Counted from the first letter of the stretch, positions 26,014-35,411 are shown. The stretch is DNA of 64,000 nucleotides from Polynucleobacter sp. AP-Kaivos-20-H2 (GCF_018882215.1 NZ_JACVOX010000002.1:1-64000), one strand, 5' to 3'. A program made the numbers and translations. The notes: generated by a model not told the origin, from the sequence alone.

Positions 26014-26253
26014 TCACTTAACGCGACTGTATTCGTTTTGACCCTGAGTGCGCTTATCAATGGATTCAGTCCAACTGGCTTGATTTGTAGGAGTCCAGTT
26101 CTTGGTCATAAAGCCATTATCGGCACCCATATAAGGAGCAAAGTCGGGGCGCTTAGCTACTTTGGCGGCAACTTCTGGGGGTTCAGAGCAAGCTGCCAAC
26201 AAGGTTGCCGCTGCAAAACATAAGCCAAGAGTTTTGAAATTCACTTTCATCAT
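26014..26253 (-). CDS. Small formate dehydrogenase-linked lipoprotein
   Basis: A 79-residue protein with a type II signal and lipobox (LGLCFAAATLLAACSEPP). The mature part is short, hydrophilic and rich in Trp/Asn/Gln. It lies between the beta and gamma subunit genes and overlaps the beta stop codon (ATGA), so it is co-translated. I recognise no domain; the location suggests an accessory component that docks on the periplasmic side of the complex. Confidence 0.65.
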   Translation of the reverse strand: MMKVNFKTLGLCFAAATLLAACSEPPEVAAKVAKRPDFAPYMGADNGFMTKNWTPTNQASWTESIDKRTQGQNEYSRVK

Positions 26254-26906
26254 TTAGCTCCTGGGATTTTTGCAGCAGGTGTTGGGGTTGGTGCTGGAGC
26301 ATCAGGCCCGCCATAAGCTGTATTCCAACCAAAGGCTTTAGATCCTGGGTAATGACCATTCTTCTCACGTGTAGCAACACGATTATTAAAGATGCCAGCA
26401 ATAATATCGCTATCACCACCGATCAATGCTTTGGTAGAGCACATCTCAGCACAAAGTGGCAACTTACCTTCTGCTAAACGATTACGTCCATATTTTTCAA
26501 ACTCTGCAACGCTGCCATTTTCTTCAGGGCCGCCACTACAGAATGTGCACTTATCCATTTTGCTGCGGGAACCAAAAGCACCCTTGCTTAAGAACTGTGG
26601 TGCGCCAAATGGGCAAGCAAAAGAGCAGTAGCCACAACCGATACAGATATCTTTATCGTGCAGCACAACACCCTCATCCGTGCGGTAGAAACAATCTACT
26701 GGGCATACTGCCATGCAAGGAGCATCGCTACAGTGCATACAGGCAACGGAGACTGACTTCTCTTGACCAATGATGCCATCGTTCACCGTAACAACGCGGC
26801 GGCGATTAACACCCCAAGGCACTTCATTATCATTTTTACAGGCCGTGACACAACCGTTGCATTCAATGCAGCGCTCTGTGTCGCAAATAAATTTCATTCT
26901 TGCCAT
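26250..26906 (-). CDS. fdoH: Formate dehydrogenase beta subunit, four [4Fe-4S] clusters
   Basis: A 218-residue ferredoxin-like subunit with four Cys clusters: CIECNGCVTAC, CMHCSDAPCMAVCP, CIGCGYCSFACP and the CTFCSGG...CAEMC pair. It wires the catalytic subunit to the cytochrome b subunit. It is shorter than E. coli FdoH and lacks that protein's C-terminal transmembrane helix. Gene order alpha-beta-lipoprotein-gamma supports a membrane-bound periplasmic formate dehydrogenase. Confidence 0.9.
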   Translation of the reverse strand: MARMKFICDTERCIECNGCVTACKNDNEVPWGVNRRRVVTVNDGIIGQEKSVSVACMHCSDAPCMAVCPVDCFYRTDEGVVLHDKDICIGCGYCSFACPFGAPQFLSKGAFGSRSKMDKCTFCSGGPEENGSVAEFEKYGRNRLAEGKLPLCAEMCSTKALIGGDSDIIAGIFNNRVATREKNGHYPGSKAFGWNTAYGGPDAPAPTPTPAAKIPGAK

Positions 26907-26933
26907 TGTGTTCTCCTGACTTTATCTTTTAAC

Positions 26934-29912
26934 TTAGGCAAATTTTTCGATTTGACACATGGTGGTTTTAGTCTCTTGCATCATCGTTACTTGGTCGTAA
27001 CCATAAGTAGTCGCAGTATTAACCGCCTCACCTTGAACTACTGGCGCCGCGCCCTCTGGGTAGTACTTACGAATGTCCTCGCCCTGCCACCAACCTGCAA
27101 AGTGGAATGGAACAAAAGCCGTTCCTTGATCAACACGCTCTGTAACCATGGCGCGTACTTTGATCTTGGCACCAGTTGGCGACTTCACCCAAACATAATC
27201 CCAGTTCTTGATGCCACGATCTGCTGCAGCCTTTGGATTAATCTCCACAAAGTTTTCTTGTTGGAGTTCTGCCAACCATGGATTGGAACGAGTCTCATCT
27301 CCACCACCCTCGTACTCAACCAGACGACCGGAGGTCAGAATGATTGGGAACTTCTCATATAACTTCTGATTCAAGTTTTGATCTTGAACCGTCTTATAGA
27401 GAGTTGGCAGGCGCCAGAAGTTTTTCTTATCAGCAGAAGTTGGGTACTTACGCATCATTGGCGCATTGGTGCTGTAGAGCGCTTCACGGTGGGTTGGAAT
27501 CGCATCAGGGAAGTTCCAAACTACTGCACGTGCTTTTGCATTACCGAATGGATGGCAACCGTTCTTCATTACTACGCGCTGAATACCGCCCGACAAGTCG
27601 GTCTTCCAGTTCTTACCTTCGGCAAGCTTTTTCTCATCATCGGTCAACTGATCCCACCAACCCAACTTCTTCACTAGTACGTGATCAAACTCGGGGTAGC
27701 CGGTAGTAATTGCAGAGCCCTTAGAGTAGGAACCGTCTTCCGCCAACAAGCTCTTACCTTCGCGCTCAACACCGAAGTTGGCGCGGAAGTTACCACCACC
27801 CTCCATGACGCTCTTACTGGTGTCATACAGATTGGGTGAACCAGGATGCTTGATTGCTGCTGTGCCATAGCAAGGCCAAGGCAAGCCATAGTAGTCGCCT
27901 GTTGTGTCATATCCAGTTACTGGATCAACACCGCCGCGTGACTTCAAGGTCTTTGGATCAAAGGTGGCAACCATTCTCATGTGTGCCTTTAGGCGCTCAG
28001 GAGTTTGCCCGGTGTAACCAATAGTCCAGCATGAGCGATTGATCTCGCGCAAGATATCTTCAATCTGCGGCTCTTTCCATTGCTTACCAGCAAATTTGGA
28101 GTTGAGCATCTTGTAGTTCTTGGACAACTCTTCACCGAAACCTAAGCGATCGGCAAAAGCTTGCATGATCACGTGGTCAGGAACTGACTCAAACAATGGG
28201 TCGATGACCTTCTCGCGCCACTGTAGTGAACGGTTTGATGCAGTTGCTGTACCGCAGGTTTCAAATTGCGTTGCGGCAGGCAATAAGTAAACGTTGCGAT
28301 TCTTGTTAATTGCTTGACCTTCTGCAGCTGGCATTGCAGCCATTGCAGCAGTAGCACTTGGATAGGGATCCACTACAACCAAGAGATCTAACTTATCCAT
28401 CGCACGCTTCATATCTAAGCCACGAGTTTGTGAGTTAGGTGCATGACCCCAGAAGAACAGGCCTTTAACGTTAGTCTGCTGGTCGATCATGTCATTCTTT
28501 TCAAGAACGGCATCAACCCAACGAGAAACAGTAGTACCAGATTTCTCCATCATGTCGGGCGCATAACGACCCTTAATCCATTCGTAGTCAACACCCCAAA
28601 CAGTTGCAAAGTGTTTCCATGAACCGGCAGCTAAGCCATAGTAGCCAGGCAATGAGTCTGGGTTAGGACCTACGTCAGTTGCGCCTTGAACGTTATCGTG
28701 ACCGCGGAAAATATTCGTACCGCCGCCAGACTTACCTACGTTGCCTAAAGCTAATTGCAAAATACAGGAAGCTCGCACAATGGCATTGCCGATAGTGTGT
28801 TGGGTTTGCCCCATACACCACACTACCGTGCTCGGGCGATTCATTGCCATCGTTTTAGCGGCCTGGTAAACCTGCGCTTCAGGCACACCGCAAGCCTCTT
28901 CAACTGCAGCAGGAGTCCACTTTTCCATCACTTCTTTGCGGATCTCTTCCATGCCATACACACGGTCGTTGATGTACTTCTTATCTTCCCAGCCGTTTTT
29001 GAAGATGTGATACAGCATGCCAAATAAGAATGGAATGTCAGTACCAGAACGAATGCGGATGAATTGATCTGACTTAGCAGCAGTACGGGTATAGCGCGGA
29101 TCAACAACGATCACCTTGCAACCATTTTCTTTAGCATGCAACAACATCAACATTGAAACTGGATGAGCCTCAGCAGCATTTGAACCAATGTACAAAGCAG
29201 CCTTGGAGTTCATCATGTCGTTATAGCTATTGGTCATCGCACCATAGCCCCAGGTGTTCGCAACACCGGCAACTGTAGTGGAGTGACAAATACGCGCCTG
29301 ATGGTCTGTATTGTTTGTACCAAAGAAAGAGACCCACTTACGGAGTAAGTAGGCCTGTTCATTGTTGTGCTTAGATGAGCCGATAAAGAACATCGCATCC
29401 GGAGAATATTTCTCGCGAATGCCCTTCATCTGTGCAGTAATTTCGGTTAATGCTTGGTCCCAAGAAATGCGCTGGTACTTTCCATCAACCAACTTCATTG
29501 GGTAACGCAAACGGTAATCGCCGTGACCGTGCTCACGCAAGGCAGCGCCCTTAGCGCAGTGAGCACCCATATTAATTGGGGAGTCAAAGACTGGATCTTG
29601 GCGAACCCAAACACCATTCTCAACAGTGGCATCGACCGCACAACCAACTGAACAGTGGGTGCAAATCGATCTCTTGACTTCAATCTTGCCTTTGCCATCG
29701 AGCATTGCCTTGCTTGGTTCGGCAGTTGCCTTTTGAACAAAGCTCAATTGACTAGCAGCAATACCAGCACCCACTCCTACGCCTGAACGTTTGAGGAATG
29801 AGCGACGATCCATCGTTGGCACAGCGGCTTTTAGACCACGTGACAGACTACCAATTAGGCGCGATGTTGAACGACTGCTTTGTGGGGTATTGGATTTACG
29901 AGTCAGACTCAT
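26934..29912 (-). CDS. fdoG: Formate dehydrogenase catalytic alpha subunit (Mo/W-bis-MGD)
   Basis: A 992-residue molybdopterin oxidoreductase that oxidises formate to CO2. A Tat signal (MDRRSFLKRSGVGVGAG, around residues 34-50) directs folded export. Cys84, 87, 91 and 119 bind one [4Fe-4S] cluster. The metal ligand is Cys209 in RICHSTTVAG, where E. coli FdhG/FdoG has selenocysteine; His210 follows as usual. The C-terminal molydopterin-binding region ends with VTMMQETKTTMCQIEKF. The nearby tupBC genes hint at tungsten use, but the metal cannot be told from the sequence. AGGGA precedes the ATG. Confidence 0.95.
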   Translation of the reverse strand: MSLTRKSNTPQSSRSTSRLIGSLSRGLKAAVPTMDRRSFLKRSGVGVGAGIAASQLSFVQKATAEPSKAMLDGKGKIEVKRSICTHCSVGCAVDATVENGVWVRQDPVFDSPINMGAHCAKGAALREHGHGDYRLRYPMKLVDGKYQRISWDQALTEITAQMKGIREKYSPDAMFFIGSSKHNNEQAYLLRKWVSFFGTNNTDHQARICHSTTVAGVANTWGYGAMTNSYNDMMNSKAALYIGSNAAEAHPVSMLMLLHAKENGCKVIVVDPRYTRTAAKSDQFIRIRSGTDIPFLFGMLYHIFKNGWEDKKYINDRVYGMEEIRKEVMEKWTPAAVEEACGVPEAQVYQAAKTMAMNRPSTVVWCMGQTQHTIGNAIVRASCILQLALGNVGKSGGGTNIFRGHDNVQGATDVGPNPDSLPGYYGLAAGSWKHFATVWGVDYEWIKGRYAPDMMEKSGTTVSRWVDAVLEKNDMIDQQTNVKGLFFWGHAPNSQTRGLDMKRAMDKLDLLVVVDPYPSATAAMAAMPAAEGQAINKNRNVYLLPAATQFETCGTATASNRSLQWREKVIDPLFESVPDHVIMQAFADRLGFGEELSKNYKMLNSKFAGKQWKEPQIEDILREINRSCWTIGYTGQTPERLKAHMRMVATFDPKTLKSRGGVDPVTGYDTTGDYYGLPWPCYGTAAIKHPGSPNLYDTSKSVMEGGGNFRANFGVEREGKSLLAEDGSYSKGSAITTGYPEFDHVLVKKLGWWDQLTDDEKKLAEGKNWKTDLSGGIQRVVMKNGCHPFGNAKARAVVWNFPDAIPTHREALYSTNAPMMRKYPTSADKKNFWRLPTLYKTVQDQNLNQKLYEKFPIILTSGRLVEYEGGGDETRSNPWLAELQQENFVEINPKAAADRGIKNWDYVWVKSPTGAKIKVRAMVTERVDQGTAFVPFHFAGWWQGEDIRKYYPEGAAPVVQGEAVNTATTYGYDQVTMMQETKTTMCQIEKFA

Positions 29913-29979
29913 ATGTTGTCCCTGAGAAAGTTTTTTTATTTATTGAGTAACAGTTAAGACAAAAGCAAATTAAAGATCG

Positions 29980-30201
29980 TTAAATCAAAGTGGTTTCGTA
30001 ATACTTGCGCTGGTGAGCAGTCATAGTTTGACCAACATCTTTCACAGCTTTTGCACCGCTAATTTCTTGGATAACAGCCTTGCCTACTGGGGTTTGGCTA
30101 GCTACAGCGACAGCACCAACTGCGGCCCCTGCACCAATAAAGAACTTACGGCGCGATGGCTTGTTTTCTTCGCTTAAAGCAACTTTGGATTTAGTGGTCA
30201 T
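29980..30201 (-). CDS. Formate dehydrogenase region Tat-targeted small protein
   Basis: A 73-residue protein with a Tat motif (SRRKFFIGAGAAVGAVAV) that matches the family found upstream of periplasmic formate dehydrogenase alpha genes. It ends in a short KYYETTL-type helix. AGGAG lies six bases before the ATG. The role is unknown; a Tat-cotransported helper is plausible. A perfect FNR-type box lies 24-37 bp upstream of its start. Confidence 0.8.
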   Translation of the reverse strand: MTTKSKVALSEENKPSRRKFFIGAGAAVGAVAVASQTPVGKAVIQEISGAKAVKDVGQTMTAHQRKYYETTLI

Positions 30202-30224
30202 GGCATGCTCCTGTTTGGGTATTC

Positions 30225-30238
30225 TTGATTTGGATCAA
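30225..30238. promoter_or_regulatory. Perfect FNR/ANR-type box
   Basis: TTGAT-TTGG-ATCAA matches the FNR consensus TTGAT-N4-ATCAA at all ten fixed bases. It lies about 24 bp upstream of the small Tat-protein gene that precedes the catalytic subunit gene. Because it is so close to the start codon it would overlap a transcription start rather than sit at -41.5, which suggests anaerobic repression or a start site located elsewhere. Confidence 0.7.
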
Positions 30239-30316
30239 GTGTAATGCGTATTGGCACTTTTGACATATAAACGTAACAGAGAACTGTTGCATGAAATTAC
30301 ATATTGCGCTGCAACA

Positions 30317-30967
30317 TTAAATCATGTCAAAACCTTGACCCTCGATCGCCATGAATTCTCTAGTCAGCGAGGCTATTGGGTGGTAGAGATGCATCTCGGG
30401 AATACCCTCAATTGCGTCACATAATTCGTCATACCAAGGACGGATATGTTCGTTGAAAAAAACCCTTTGATTTGTAAGGTTTGAGATTTCAACATCGTCA
30501 CCAGCAATGAGGTAACGCATCACTTCGCAAAGGGCCGAGATATGGTCCTCGGTTTCAGTTACCTCTTCCGCGGCCTCAAGTCCAAATTCAGCCAAAGCTT
30601 TACGAATATGAATTAAAGGTTTCTCATTTAAATGGCCTGCCATATAGAAAGAACCATTTAGAACAACATTAGGTTTGCCAACGCTAATGAAATTCAAATC
30701 AAACTCTTCATGCCAAGCCTTGGCAGGATTATTTTTAGCAACCTCGACCACATCCATCCAGACTTTGGCTAAAGGTGCCTCGTCAGCAGTATCTTGCTGC
30801 TCCGCTGTCGCAGCGATTTGATCCAAAAGCACTTGATCCGGCGGCATCTGGAAAAAACGGGCAATCAAGCCATATAAGTCTGCCCTAGCCAAATCCTCTG
30901 GCAAACCCACATCACCTACTTCGGTAGATAAATTCTCTTTTGCCGGTTCTTTTGTAAATTCACTCAT
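30317..30967 (-). CDS. TorD/DmsD-family molybdoenzyme chaperone
   Basis: A 216-residue helical protein of the TorD family that binds Tat signals and helps insert the molybdopterin cofactor before export. Motifs include the helical ADLYGLIARFFQMPPD start, and later DHISALCEVMRYLIAGDD and FFNEHIRPWYDELCDAI, the last of which corresponds to the family's conserved C-terminal segment. ATG 30967 overlaps the stop of the upstream ferredoxin gene (ATGA), showing coupling; an ATG at 31009 would intrude further into that gene. Confidence 0.85.
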   Translation of the reverse strand: MSEFTKEPAKENLSTEVGDVGLPEDLARADLYGLIARFFQMPPDQVLLDQIAATAEQQDTADEAPLAKVWMDVVEVAKNNPAKAWHEEFDLNFISVGKPNVVLNGSFYMAGHLNEKPLIHIRKALAEFGLEAAEEVTETEDHISALCEVMRYLIAGDDVEISNLTNQRVFFNEHIRPWYDELCDAIEGIPEMHLYHPIASLTREFMAIEGQGFDMI

Positions 30968-33054
30968 GTTTCTTTTTTCACCATATCCACTACTCGACAA
31001 TCGCCACACATCTTCAGTCGATCCATTGCCGCTCCAGCAAAGGCACCATGAGCACCCAGCTTAGTTAACATCAGATCAACCATCTTGAGGGTTCCAAAAG
31101 GCTTGCCACAGCTAATGCAATGAAACGCTTGGGTTTCATTCAAAGCGGTTCTTTGCTTACGCTGCTCAATAGTTTGCAAACGAGGGGCAAGCGTTAAGGC
31201 TTTCTCAGGGCAAGTCTGCACACAAATACCGCACTGAACACACTGCTTCTCAATAAAAGAAAGTATTGGCTCATCGGGGTTATCTAAAAGCGCACCTTCA
31301 GGACAGCCGCTTACACAAGACATACATAAGGTACAAGCGTCTTTATTTATAGCCAAGCCACCCAACAAGGAAGACTTTGGAAGTACGACACCCGCTTCAG
31401 GCAATGGGGTCTTAGCTTGTTTTTGCAAATGCTCTAAAGCCGCCTCTAAGGTTTCGCGTTTCTGATTGGATAAGCCAATACTTGCTGGAGTGCAGATAGG
31501 CTCAAGTGATCCACGCTGACGTAATAATCCCATTGCTTTAGATACTGTCGCAATATCTTCTGTCGAATTAGCCAAGATCAAATGAACACGCTCTTCAAAA
31601 CCATATGCCTTGAGAATGCTATTAGCTAAATCTACCTGCTCTTCAAGCGCTGCACGATATGCAGGATCTTCATCTCCGCTCAATAGCAACGTAACCTCAG
31701 CAAAACCATATGTCAGCGCACCTAGCCATAGCTCCAAGCCAGTAGAGGCGATGTGCTCAATGCCATAAGGAATAACAAAAGAAGGCAGACCTTCAAACCG
31801 CTTTGGCATAACATGCGCAGATCTACCTAATCCATCAATCATTTGGGTGCCGGCTTTTAAGGTATGCAAAAGCAAACTCGGAGCCATCGCTTGCTGAATC
31901 TTTTTAGCTTCTGCCGTAAATACACCGGCTATTGTTTTCAACTCTTTACCCTGATGAGCAACGCTTGGGTAGTTGTACCGCATTGCGCCAGACGGGCAGG
32001 TAGTAGAGCAAGCGCCACAACCCATACACAGATTTGGATTAACTTCTACAGAGCCTTGGCCGTTTTTAAAGAAAGAGCTAATGGCCCCTGTTGAGCAAAC
32101 ATCAATACAGGCATTGCAACCAACCTTGCCATTGCGACCGTGAGCACAAATTTTTTCGTTGTAAACGAAATATTTGGGTTTTTCAAACTCCCCCACCATC
32201 TCTGACAATTGATTGACCGCAAGTGCTTGCTCTAAGGGATCAGCGCCAGGAGCAAAGTAGCCTTGAGGTGTCTGACTCATGCGCATTTTGAAATCTAATC
32301 TTAAATCCAAAATCAGATCAAATTCAGAATTACGGGCACGCTCTTTGCGCTCAAAGGAGATGGCGCCTATACCAGCACAAGCAGTTACGCAATCTCGATG
32401 GGATTTACATTTACTTAAATCAATCTGAAAAGACAGATCAATAGCACCCTCTGGACAGACCTCAACGCAGGCTCCACAGCGAGCACACATCTCTGGGTCA
32501 ATTGGATTTTGCAAGTCCCAATCGACTGAAAAATTACCTAGGTATCCATCTAACCTAGTCACAACGCCGGAAAAAATTGGATAGCTGCGGGCGAGAGGCA
32601 AATCACCAGGCTCGGTACATAAGACAGAAACATCTAAAGAGGGACTCAGTTTTTCAGCCCAAGGGATAGCTTGAGAGCCCGCACCCACTATCAACAATCT
32701 GCCCTGGCTTTCATAATTCACCACCGGAACAGGCTCAGCTTCTGGCATATCCGCCAAAGCTAGCAAAGCGGCAATTTTAGGTCCGGCTGTTTTAGCCTCT
32801 TGCGTCCACCCAGCAACTTCACGAATATTCACAAAACGCAGTGGTGCAACCAAGGGCTTTTCAGCCTGTTCGGCTAACTCGCTAAAAAGTGCACCCTCTT
32901 GAGTACAGGCTACTACCAATGCATCAGAGCCATCCAGCGCTTTTAGAAAAGATCCGACTTCCTGCCTACATAGGGATTGGTGAATCGTGACGCCCATCGC
33001 TTTGCCATCTAAAGGCATGGTGCCATTGCAATTGCAGACTAATTTTTGACTCAT
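30964..33054 (-). CDS. Multi-cluster 4Fe-4S ferredoxin, formate dehydrogenase-linked
   Basis: A 696-residue protein with about six ferredoxin-type Cys groups (CARCGACVEVCP, CKSHRDCVTAC, GCNACIDVC, CMGCGACSTTCP, CTLCMSCVSGCP and CVQCGICVQTCP) and a C-terminal CISCGKPFG...CGDC pair that may be a zinc site. No signal peptide is seen. This large protein is conserved with DUF3305, DUF3306 and TorD genes next to betaproteobacterial formate dehydrogenases. A cytoplasmic role in maturation or electron supply is inferred; its reaction is not known to me. Confidence 0.8.
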   Translation of the reverse strand: MSQKLVCNCNGTMPLDGKAMGVTIHQSLCRQEVGSFLKALDGSDALVVACTQEGALFSELAEQAEKPLVAPLRFVNIREVAGWTQEAKTAGPKIAALLALADMPEAEPVPVVNYESQGRLLIVGAGSQAIPWAEKLSPSLDVSVLCTEPGDLPLARSYPIFSGVVTRLDGYLGNFSVDWDLQNPIDPEMCARCGACVEVCPEGAIDLSFQIDLSKCKSHRDCVTACAGIGAISFERKERARNSEFDLILDLRLDFKMRMSQTPQGYFAPGADPLEQALAVNQLSEMVGEFEKPKYFVYNEKICAHGRNGKVGCNACIDVCSTGAISSFFKNGQGSVEVNPNLCMGCGACSTTCPSGAMRYNYPSVAHQGKELKTIAGVFTAEAKKIQQAMAPSLLLHTLKAGTQMIDGLGRSAHVMPKRFEGLPSFVIPYGIEHIASTGLELWLGALTYGFAEVTLLLSGDEDPAYRAALEEQVDLANSILKAYGFEERVHLILANSTEDIATVSKAMGLLRQRGSLEPICTPASIGLSNQKRETLEAALEHLQKQAKTPLPEAGVVLPKSSLLGGLAINKDACTLCMSCVSGCPEGALLDNPDEPILSFIEKQCVQCGICVQTCPEKALTLAPRLQTIEQRKQRTALNETQAFHCISCGKPFGTLKMVDLMLTKLGAHGAFAGAAMDRLKMCGDCRVVDMVKKET

Positions 33055-33656
33055 GCGCTATCTTCTGATGTTTTTCTATGTACGGGCTGAATGGATGCTT
33101 CTTTTAGCGCTTCTTCTTTGGGGGCTTCTTTTCGCACTTCATCCAGCGGATCTGGTATTTGGTATGTGGATGTTAAATCACTTTGCTGTTGGGCGGCCAC
33201 TGTATCACCATCCAGCTGGGGATTGGGCACTCGGCCTGCGTTTTGCTGAGAGTCCTGTGGAATTTCATCGCTCGTTTTGCGGAATAGGTTGAGCATATCG
33301 CTTTGCACCATTCGCTCAAGCATTCCGGGTGGCAATGGATCTGGCTTGCTATAGTCATCAATATAAATATCCAATCCATCCATGATGTTGAAATGGGGAT
33401 CAGTAAACATTTTTTTTAAAGCGGCCTGCTGAACTGCAGGATCCACATCTGGTTTCATAAATGCAGAAAAGTCTGGATCAAAGCGATCAATCTTAGCCAC
33501 ATCATCTAAGGTGGCAGGAGGTGGAGCTTCTATTGAGTCACTCTCAACCGGTAATGCTTGCGGGGACTCCTTCGGAGACTCTAATTTTTTCTCTAGCGAG
33601 ACCTCCTCTTTGCCAGATTTACGCTTAGACCAGCGACCCAGAAATCCCTCAGTCAT
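33051..33656 (-). CDS. DUF3306 protein, formate dehydrogenase-linked
   Basis: A 201-residue acidic cytoplasmic protein. Its N-terminus FLGRWSKRKSGKEEV is the hallmark of the DUF3306 family, and the central FDPDFSAFMKPDVDPAVQQA region matches the rest of the family core; the C-terminus is low-complexity and probably disordered. It overlaps by 4 bp the downstream ferredoxin gene and shares a base (TAATG) with the upstream DUF3305 gene. Function unknown; maturation of formate dehydrogenase is inferred from gene linkage. Confidence 0.75.
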   Translation of the reverse strand: MTEGFLGRWSKRKSGKEEVSLEKKLESPKESPQALPVESDSIEAPPPATLDDVAKIDRFDPDFSAFMKPDVDPAVQQAALKKMFTDPHFNIMDGLDIYIDDYSKPDPLPPGMLERMVQSDMLNLFRKTSDEIPQDSQQNAGRVPNPQLDGDTVAAQQQSDLTSTYQIPDPLDEVRKEAPKEEALKEASIQPVHRKTSEDSA

Positions 33657-34189
33657 TAATCCTCCGCAGGGCGCTCAGCACCCTTGAAAGAAGCAGGCTT
33701 ATGACGTTTTTTAGGTTCAGGTCGGTAGTTATCGTTGACATACTCTTGCAACCAAGATGCGTGCTCATCACTCATCGGTATGGTGTCGACTGACTCACCG
33801 CCATCAAGCAAGCGAGCAGCTTCGTTATAGCTGACACAGATACGGTGCGGCACTGCAAGCGTTGCCTCAGACTTTGCTAATCCAATCGATTGTTCGTCAA
33901 TGTAACGCTCAACATCCTCTTCTAGACGCCACATCACAAACCAGGCAGGTGTTGCAGCAGAAACATTTAGATAGTAGCCCTCAGCCTCGTCGGGAAAGAG
34001 GCCAAGCTCATAACCTGTGAATAACCAAGATTCACCATCCGCATCTCGCCCAAGAAACTGGCCCGAGATGGGATTATTTTGCTTGCTATTAAACTGTCCA
34101 AAATCAGGTAGCACTTCCTTGGGCACCCAGCGGTAAGAGACCCATGGATTATCCAAGTTTTGTTTACGCATTAACACTGCAAAGCGCAT
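33656..34189 (-). CDS. DUF3305 protein, formate dehydrogenase-linked
   Basis: A 177-residue soluble protein. The segment NPWVSYRWVPKEVLPDFG and a later AEGYYLNVSAATPAWFVMWR region are those of the DUF3305 family, which occurs beside DUF3306 and formate dehydrogenase genes. The C-terminal tail is Lys/Pro-rich. It is 14 bp downstream of the Mrp gene and shares a base with the next start codon. No enzyme motif was found. Confidence 0.75.
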   Translation of the reverse strand: MRFAVLMRKQNLDNPWVSYRWVPKEVLPDFGQFNSKQNNPISGQFLGRDADGESWLFTGYELGLFPDEAEGYYLNVSAATPAWFVMWRLEEDVERYIDEQSIGLAKSEATLAVPHRICVSYNEAARLLDGGESVDTIPMSDEHASWLQEYVNDNYRPEPKKRHKPASFKGAERPAED

Positions 34190-34203
34190 AAATAGTCAGA
34201 GCC

Positions 34204-35292
34204 TTAGGTGTTTTGAACCACGATGTTTGGAAATTTACTGCTCATATCTTTAGAAAGAGTAGCAACACGGATAGCCACCTGTCTAGCAATGCCCTTATAG
34301 ATCGCACTGATTGCGCCATCGGGATCGGCAACTACTGTTGGACGTCCTGCATCCGCCTGCTCACGAATAGAAAGATTTAAAGGCAAGGAACCCAAGAAAT
34401 CAACCGAATACTCTTTACACATCTTTTCACCGCCACCGGTGCCGAACACAGGCTCCTTGTGACCACATTTTGTACAAACGTAGGTGCTCATGTTTTCAAT
34501 AATGCCGATGATGGGTACCCCCACCTTCTCAAACATCTTTAAACCTTTACGAGCATCTAACAAGGCGATGTCTTGAGGCGTCGTGACGATAACTGATCCA
34601 GTTACAGGAACCTTTTGTGCCAAGGTCAGTTGAATATCGCCTGTACCTGGCGGCATATCCACAATTAGGTAATCCAAATCTCGCCAACGGGTTTGACGAA
34701 GCAACTGCTCTAGAGCAGAGGTCACCATCGGACCACGCCACACCATCGGCGCATCATCGTCAATCAAGAAACCAATTGAACTTGCCTGCAAGCCATAGGC
34801 TTCCATTGGCTCAATCGTATTTTCTTCAATTGAGTCTGGTCTACCAGTGATGCCCAGCATCATTGGCTGACTAGGTCCATAGATATCCGCATCCAAAATA
34901 CCAACCTGCGCACCCTCAGCAGCTAGCGCTAAAGCCAAGTTCACAGCTGTAGTGGACTTTCCTACTCCACCCTTGCCGCTGGCTACCGCAATTATATTTT
35001 TTACGCCTGGTAATAATTTGACGCCACGCTGCACTGCATGTGCAGCAATTTGACTGGAGATATTGACGCTAACATTTTTTACGCCTGGCAATTCACGTAT
35101 AGCATTAATCACCGATTTACGAATCGAGTCAAACTGACTTTTAGCAGGGTAGCCCAGCACAATATCTAAAGAAATATCACCATCTTCCACGCGGAGATTT
35201 TTAATATTCTTAGCGGTTACAAAATCGATCTTCGTGTTCGGATCAATTAAGCTTTTGAGCGAACCTTGAACGGTCTCTACAGTTACTGACAC
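34204..35292 (-). CDS. apbC: Mrp/ApbC-type Fe-S cluster carrier ATPase
   Basis: A 362-residue protein with an N-terminal MIP18-like domain (residues 1-90) and a deviant Walker A GKGGVGKST around residue 110, then GPSQPMMLG, DMPPGTGD and a CxxC (VCTKCGH) in the C-terminal part that binds a shared Fe-S cluster at the dimer interface. ApbC/Mrp proteins deliver Fe-S clusters to apoproteins, and the iron-sulfur-rich formate dehydrogenase genes downstream are likely clients. It may head the same transcript, with 14 bp to the next gene. Confidence 0.9.
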   Translation of the reverse strand: MSVTVETVQGSLKSLIDPNTKIDFVTAKNIKNLRVEDGDISLDIVLGYPAKSQFDSIRKSVINAIRELPGVKNVSVNISSQIAAHAVQRGVKLLPGVKNIIAVASGKGGVGKSTTAVNLALALAAEGAQVGILDADIYGPSQPMMLGITGRPDSIEENTIEPMEAYGLQASSIGFLIDDDAPMVWRGPMVTSALEQLLRQTRWRDLDYLIVDMPPGTGDIQLTLAQKVPVTGSVIVTTPQDIALLDARKGLKMFEKVGVPIIGIIENMSTYVCTKCGHKEPVFGTGGGEKMCKEYSVDFLGSLPLNLSIREQADAGRPTVVADPDGAISAIYKGIARQVAIRVATLSKDMSSKFPNIVVQNT

Positions 35293-35411
35293 TACCTTCT
35301 CCTATGATGTGGAATTCACGAAATAGAATTCCAGACTTATTTAATTGCAATATTGATTGAATGGTGGGTAGATTAACCGCGCCAGCAAAAAATTGCTCAC
35401 TACCAACAAGA

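Noticed and set aside
26763..27362. A 199-codon plus-strand open frame across the ends of the formate dehydrogenase alpha and beta genes
   Set aside because: It lies opposite two certain genes, has no ribosome site and its translation resembles no protein; it is an antisense shadow.
29284..29286. Selenocysteine at the active site of the formate dehydrogenase
   Set aside because: The codon at residue 209 is for Cys (RICHSTT), with no in-frame TGA.
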